Shown here piece after piece: positions 12,839 through 13,037 of a DNA stretch of 13,037 nt. This DNA is from JBBKWQ01 sp037969115 (GTDB taxonomy: Bacteria > Actinomycetota > Acidimicrobiia > Acidimicrobiales > Ilumatobacteraceae). Made by a program: the position numbers and the translations under genes. A model generated the notes under the pieces. The model saw nothing but the letters and a program-made list of their open reading frames with translations. It was not told where the DNA came from and searched no databases. The stretch lies in NCBI GenBank assembly GCA_037969115.1, contig JBBKWQ010000274.1:1-13037 (forward strand). The letters run 5' to 3'. Numbering within the stretch: the stretch's first letter is position 1; every line of letters begins with the position of its first letter.

Positions 12839-12910
12839 CGCAGACGCTGTTTCCGGCCGAGGAGTTGAGACGCGGAGGGGTCGGAAGTGGGATGGTGTTG
12901 GTTGCGGCGG

Positions 12911-12916
12911 TATTAT
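12911..12916 (+). promoter_or_regulatory. -10 box of the tRNA-Asn gene
   Basis: TATTAT ends 12 bases before the first base of the tRNA, the only AT-rich hexamer in the gap, and would start transcription a few bases before the mature 5' end. A -35 box is not clear. Confidence 0.5.
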
Positions 12917-12928
12917 CGACGTTCGCAA

Positions 12929-13004
12929 TCCGGGGTAGCTCAGTTGGCAGAGCAGTGGACTGTTAATCCATTTGTCGCAGGTTCGAGCCCTGCTCCCGGA
13001 GCCA
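12929..13004 (+). tRNA. tRNA-Asn (anticodon GTT), CCA encoded
   Basis: A complete 76-base cloverleaf. The acceptor stem TCCGGGG pairs with TCCCGGA (12994-13000, one G-T). The D stem is GCTC/GAGC, the anticodon stem GTGGA/TCCAT with loop CTGTTAA, and the T stem GCAGG/CCTGC with loop TTCGAGC. The anticodon GTT is at 12962-12964 and reads Asn codons AAC and AAU. The discriminator is G13001 and CCA is encoded at 13002-13004. All arms are intact. It is followed at once by a hairpin, so it is a single-gene unit. Confidence 0.97.
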
Positions 13005-13008
13005 CGGC

Positions 13009-13037
13009 ACAGGGTCCCGAGTGTGGGACCCTGTTGT
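13009..13037 (+). terminator. Terminator hairpin of tRNA-Asn
   Basis: ACAGGGTCCC (13009-13018) and GGGACCCTGT (13025-13034) are perfect 10-base arms with a six-base loop GAGTGT, beginning four bases after CCA. TGT follows and the window ends, so a T run beyond cannot be judged. Confidence 0.75.

Noticed and set aside
1..13037. Mobile element, CRISPR array or defence island
   Set aside because: No transposase, integrase, direct repeat array, attachment site duplication or toxin-antitoxin-like pair was found. The intact tRNA-Asn could serve as an integration site, but no repeated 3' end copy is present in the window.

Overview
The window is GC-rich and almost entirely coding, with short intergenic gaps (none over about 150 bases) and nine protein genes plus one tRNA. 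The GC content, the hisI-trpE adjacency, the dnaG-rpoD pair and the many genes without a Shine-Dalgarno sequence all point to an actinobacterium. I infer an Ilumatobacter-like member of Acidimicrobiia, but the class is a guess from gene style and not proven by any marker here. I see no integrase, transposase, CRISPR array, phage gene or defence system. This is a chromosomal housekeeping region, and I did not find an undescribed multi-gene system.

Left part (1-3686): a hairpin at the edge ends whatever lies upstream. A small YCII-related protein gene follows, preceded by a palindrome and closed by a 14-bp hairpin. Next come hisI (histidine synthesis) and trpE (first step of tryptophan synthesis) as a likely two-gene unit. 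A three-segment membrane protein of unknown function runs on the minus strand, convergent with trpE. It is divergent from ygfZ, a folate-binding Fe-S-repair protein, with only 33 bases between the two start codons.

Middle (3759-8855): a minus-strand membrane metalloprotease of the site-2 family carries a helical, TPR-like C-terminal half. It is divergent from a full-length pyruvate, phosphate dikinase gene (ppdK), which interconverts pyruvate and phosphoenolpyruvate. A TerC-family membrane protein gene follows.

Right part (8913-13037): dnaG (primase) and rpoD (primary sigma factor) overlap by four bases, the remnant of the classical macromolecular-synthesis operon. A convergent gene encodes an exported cyclase/kynurenine-formamidase-like protein that seems to lack part of the usual metal site. 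The window closes with tRNA-Asn(GTT), encoded with CCA and followed by a perfect 10-bp hairpin.

The most informative regulatory pattern is a recurring TANNNT hexamer, mostly TAGANT-like, placed 6-9 bases before the start codons of hisI, the M50 protease gene, ppdK, terC and dnaG (a weaker version before ygfZ). None of these starts has a Shine-Dalgarno sequence, which is the layout expected of leaderless mRNAs. By contrast the YCII gene, rpoD and the cyclase gene have clear GGAGG-type ribosome binding sites.
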